Assembly: GCA_017415945.1 (NCBI GenBank)
Contig: JAFQDR010000122.1
Location: forward strand, 1 to 7,215
Length of the DNA: 7,215 nt
Origin: Oscillospiraceae bacterium
Lineage (GTDB): Bacteria > Bacillota_A > Clostridia > Oscillospirales > Oscillospiraceae
Direction: 5' to 3'
Shown: positions 6,030 through 7,215 of the stretch, in pieces
How the letters are laid out: every line of letters starts with the position of its first letter
Numbering within the stretch: the first letter of the stretch is position 1
Made by a program: the position numbers and the translations under genes
Notes under the pieces: model-generated
Seen by the model: the letters and a program-made list of their open reading frames with translations, nothing else
What the model was told of the DNA's origin: nothing
The model's database searches: none

Positions 6030-6226
6030 TTCCTGCCCTGTGCGTGGAATTTGGCCCGTTTGGACCTACATTTCTAATAAGGGATGCCGGACTTCCTCTT
6101 CCGATTGCAGGCCTCCCGGTCAGGTCTTTGAGCCTGATTGGACGTTGGAAGCAGTGATGCTGAGGAGAGGCGACCCACCTGCGAGAACCGCAGGTTATAA
6201 CTGGGCCCCACGGCAGGGCGGGTACT
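6030..6226 (+). ncRNA. ssrS: 6S RNA (regulator of RNA polymerase holoenzyme)
   Basis: 6S RNA mimics an open promoter, binds the housekeeping sigma-RNA polymerase and lowers transcription in slow growth; it is released when polymerase copies a short product RNA from it. The closing stem is clear: CCTGCCCTGT (6032-6041) pairs with GCAGGGCGGG (6213-6222) and, after one bulged G, CGTGG (6043-6047) pairs with CCACG (6208-6212). GGCCC (6053-6057) can pair with GGGCC (6203-6207). Inside, CTTCCTC/GAGGAGA and CTTCC/GGAAG lead to a 9-bp apical hairpin (6116-6124 with 6133-6141). The 3' side of the bubble carries the 7-bp hairpin ACCTGCG/CGCAGGT (6177-6195) followed by TTATAAC, as I recall from Firmicutes 6S RNAs. 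Size, about 190 nt, is typical. Exact ends are approximate. No convincing promoter is visible directly upstream. Confidence 0.87.
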
Positions 6227-6230
6227 TTTG

Positions 6231-6261
6231 AAGTGAATAGATAAGAGTGAAAAGTGAATAG
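6231..6261 (+). repeat. Short direct repeat AAGTGAATAG (two copies, 21 bp apart)
   Basis: AAGTGAATAG occurs at 6231-6240 and again at 6252-6261, between the 6S RNA and its terminator, with a related GAGTGAAA string between the copies. Confidence 0.6.
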
Positions 6262-6268
6262 TTATTGT

Positions 6269-6297
6269 AAAATCCAATTCTTGCGAATTGGATTTTT
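6269..6297 (+). terminator. Intrinsic terminator downstream of the 6S RNA
   Basis: A perfect 12-bp stem pairs AAAATCCAATTC (6269-6280) with GAATTGGATTTT (6285-6296) around a TTGC loop, and the T-run ends at 6297. The flanking A-run makes it potentially bidirectional. It lies about 45 bases past the 6S closing stem, so the primary 6S transcript may be longer than the mature RNA. Confidence 0.87.
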
Positions 6298-6318
6298 ATA
6301 TTATATCAGCTTACCTTA

Positions 6319-6392
6319 TCAGGCTGCCCTATGTAGGGGAGCTGGCAGACGCGAGGCACGAGCGGATGACTGAGAGGTAGAGCCCTCTTTTT
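6319..6392. repeat. Palindromic intergenic repeat of the GGGGAGCTGGCA...TGACTGAGAGG type
   Basis: GCTGCCCTA (6323-6331) pairs with TAGGGGAGC (6334-6342) apart from one G-G mismatch, and GGGGAGCTGGCA is followed 27 bases on by ATGACTGAGAGG. I recall this pairing of motifs as a dispersed intergenic repeat in gut Clostridia; that is memory, not a search. The right end contains AGAGG/CCTCT (6373-6377, 6384-6388) followed by five T, so it may also act as a weak plus-strand terminator. Confidence 0.6.
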
Positions 6393-6438
6393 GTCCACAT
6401 TTCATAGGTAAACACAGCAAAAACATGAAAAATGCCTA

Positions 6439-6467
6439 TTTACCATTGCCAAAAATTAGATTATAAT
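6439..6467 (+). promoter_or_regulatory. Promoter of the PPi-phosphofructokinase gene
   Basis: TTTACC (6439-6444) and a perfect TATAAT (6462-6467) are separated by 17 bases. Predicted start is near 6474, giving a leader of about 59 bases. GGTAAA at 6407-6412 forms an inverted repeat with the -35 box TTTACC; a regulator site there is possible but unproven. Confidence 0.7.
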
Positions 6468-6532
6468 ACCTTTGCGTGAAATTGTTTTACACCCCCATCA
6501 TTTACAAAATACACTGTAAGGAGTGCATTCAT

Positions 6533-7215
6533 ATGAAACTTTCCCCTCTGCAGATCGCAAGATATCAGTACAGCCCCAAGCTGCCCGGCATCCTGAGAAA
6601 CGGTATCTCCGAAATCTGTGTAAAGAACGGCAACCCCACCGAAAGCGTAGCCGATCAGGAAAAGATCGCCGCTCTGTTCCCCAATACCTACGGCAAGAAC
6701 GAGATCACCTTCGAAAAGGGTGTCAACACCGCTCCCGACAAGAAGCAGGTTGTCGGCGTGATCCTGTCCGGCGGTCAGGCTCCCGGTGGCCACAACGTAC
6801 TGTGCGGTCTGTATGACGCACTGAAGGCCACCAACAAGGACAACGTCCTGTACGGCTTCAAGGGCGGCCCCAGCGGTCTGATCGAAGACGACTACCTGAT
6901 TTTCGATGACGAATACATCAACAAGTTCCGCAACACCGGCGGCTTCGACATCATCGGCTCCGGCAGAACCAAGCTGGAAACCGAAGAACAGTTTGCTATC
7001 GTAGCGGATGTGTGCAAGAAGCACGGCATCACCGCAATCGTTATCATCGGTGGCGACGACTCCAACACCAACGCAGCGGTTCTGGCTGAATACTTCGCAG
7101 CCCACGACGCAGGCGTGCAGGTCATCGGCTGCCCCAAGACCATCGACGGCGACCTGAAGAACGAGGACATCGAATGCTCCTTCGGCTTCGACACCGCCAC
7201 CAAGACCTACTCCGA
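6533..7215 (+). CDS. pfp: Pyrophosphate--fructose 6-phosphate 1-phosphotransferase, long type, N-terminal part
   Basis: The first 227 residues are present; the 3' end lies beyond the window. The enzyme reversibly transfers phosphate from pyrophosphate to fructose 6-phosphate, giving fructose 1,6-bisphosphate, in cytoplasmic glycolysis and gluconeogenesis. Visible motifs are [11 protein letters not shown] (78-88), [11 protein letters not shown] (171-181) and [12 protein letters not shown] (199-210). The second Asp of GGDD and the Lys of PKTID mark PPi use; ATP enzymes have GGDG and PGTID. D205 in TIDGD is the expected catalytic base. The roughly 70-residue N-terminal extension before the first motif fits the long, plant-beta-like group of about 550 residues. 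AAGGAG (6518-6523) is 9 bases before the ATG, and a TATAAT promoter lies upstream. The gene stands alone at this end. Codon use favours GGC, AAG, ATC and ACC strongly, as in highly expressed genes. Confidence 0.96.
   Translation, partial: MKLSPLQIARYQYSPKLPGILRNGISEICVKNGNPTESVADQEKIAALFPNTYGKNEITFEKGVNTAPDKKQVVGVILSGGQAPGGHNVLCGLYDALKATNKDNVLYGFKGGPSGLIEDDYLIFDDEYINKFRNTGGFDIIGSGRTKLETEEQFAIVADVCKKHGITAIVIIGGDDSNTNAAVLAEYFAAHDAGVQVIGCPKTIDGDLKNEDIECSFGFDTATKTYS

Noticed and set aside
6040..6277. Small frames on both strands in the 6S RNA region
   Set aside because: No ribosome sites, and the region is explained by RNA secondary structure.
6486..6515. Second possible promoter, TTTACA with TACACT, before the phosphofructokinase gene
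   Set aside because: Transcription from it would start at or after the AAGGAG ribosome site, leaving the gene without one.
6461..7105. Minus-strand frame of 214 codons at the right end
   Set aside because: Antisense to the phosphofructokinase, whose conserved motifs are clear on the plus strand.

Overview
The window looks like a stretch of chromosome from a spore-forming, Gram-positive anaerobe of the class Clostridia, probably an Oscillospiraceae/Ruminococcaceae-type gut bacterium. This is inferred from moderately GC-rich coding DNA, strong AGGAGG-type ribosome sites, sigma-A-like promoters, a collagen-like protein of the exosporium type, a BofC-like domain, a DUF1292 protein, a Firmicutes-type 6S RNA, a pyrophosphate-dependent phosphofructokinase, and palindromic intergenic repeats of a kind I recall from gut Firmicutes. 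No species can be named from the sequence alone.

Layout, left to right: (1) the last 109 codons of metK (S-adenosylmethionine synthetase) and its terminator; (2) a membrane-anchored protein with a Thr-Pro linker, with its own promoter and terminator; (3) a collagen-like Gly-X-Y protein that starts only 18 bases after that terminator's T-run; (4) on the minus strand, a 94-residue conserved-looking protein of unknown function with a near-consensus promoter and terminator; (5) on the minus strand, a class A penicillin-binding protein (759 aa) with a long Thr-Pro tail; (6) a divergent intergenic region holding a 144-bp element bounded by perfect 26-bp inverted repeats; (7) a small membrane-anchored BofC-like protein; (8) an acidic DUF1292 protein; (9) a 564-bp stretch without protein genes that holds a perfect-pairing hairpin, a 6S RNA, a 12-bp-stem terminator, a second palindromic repeat and a promoter; (10) the first 227 codons of a PPi-dependent 6-phosphofructokinase, which runs off the right edge.

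Most genes appear to be separate transcription units: nearly every one has a recognisable promoter and many have an intrinsic terminator. Functionally the window mixes core metabolism (SAM synthesis, PPi-linked glycolysis), cell-envelope synthesis, likely surface or spore-surface proteins, and global transcription control by 6S RNA. I saw no CRISPR array, transposase, tRNA, rRNA, phage or defence module. The least ordinary items are the 144-bp inverted-repeat element next to a promoter, the terminator placed directly before the collagen-like gene, the uncharacterised 94-residue protein, and the hairpin before the 6S RNA.
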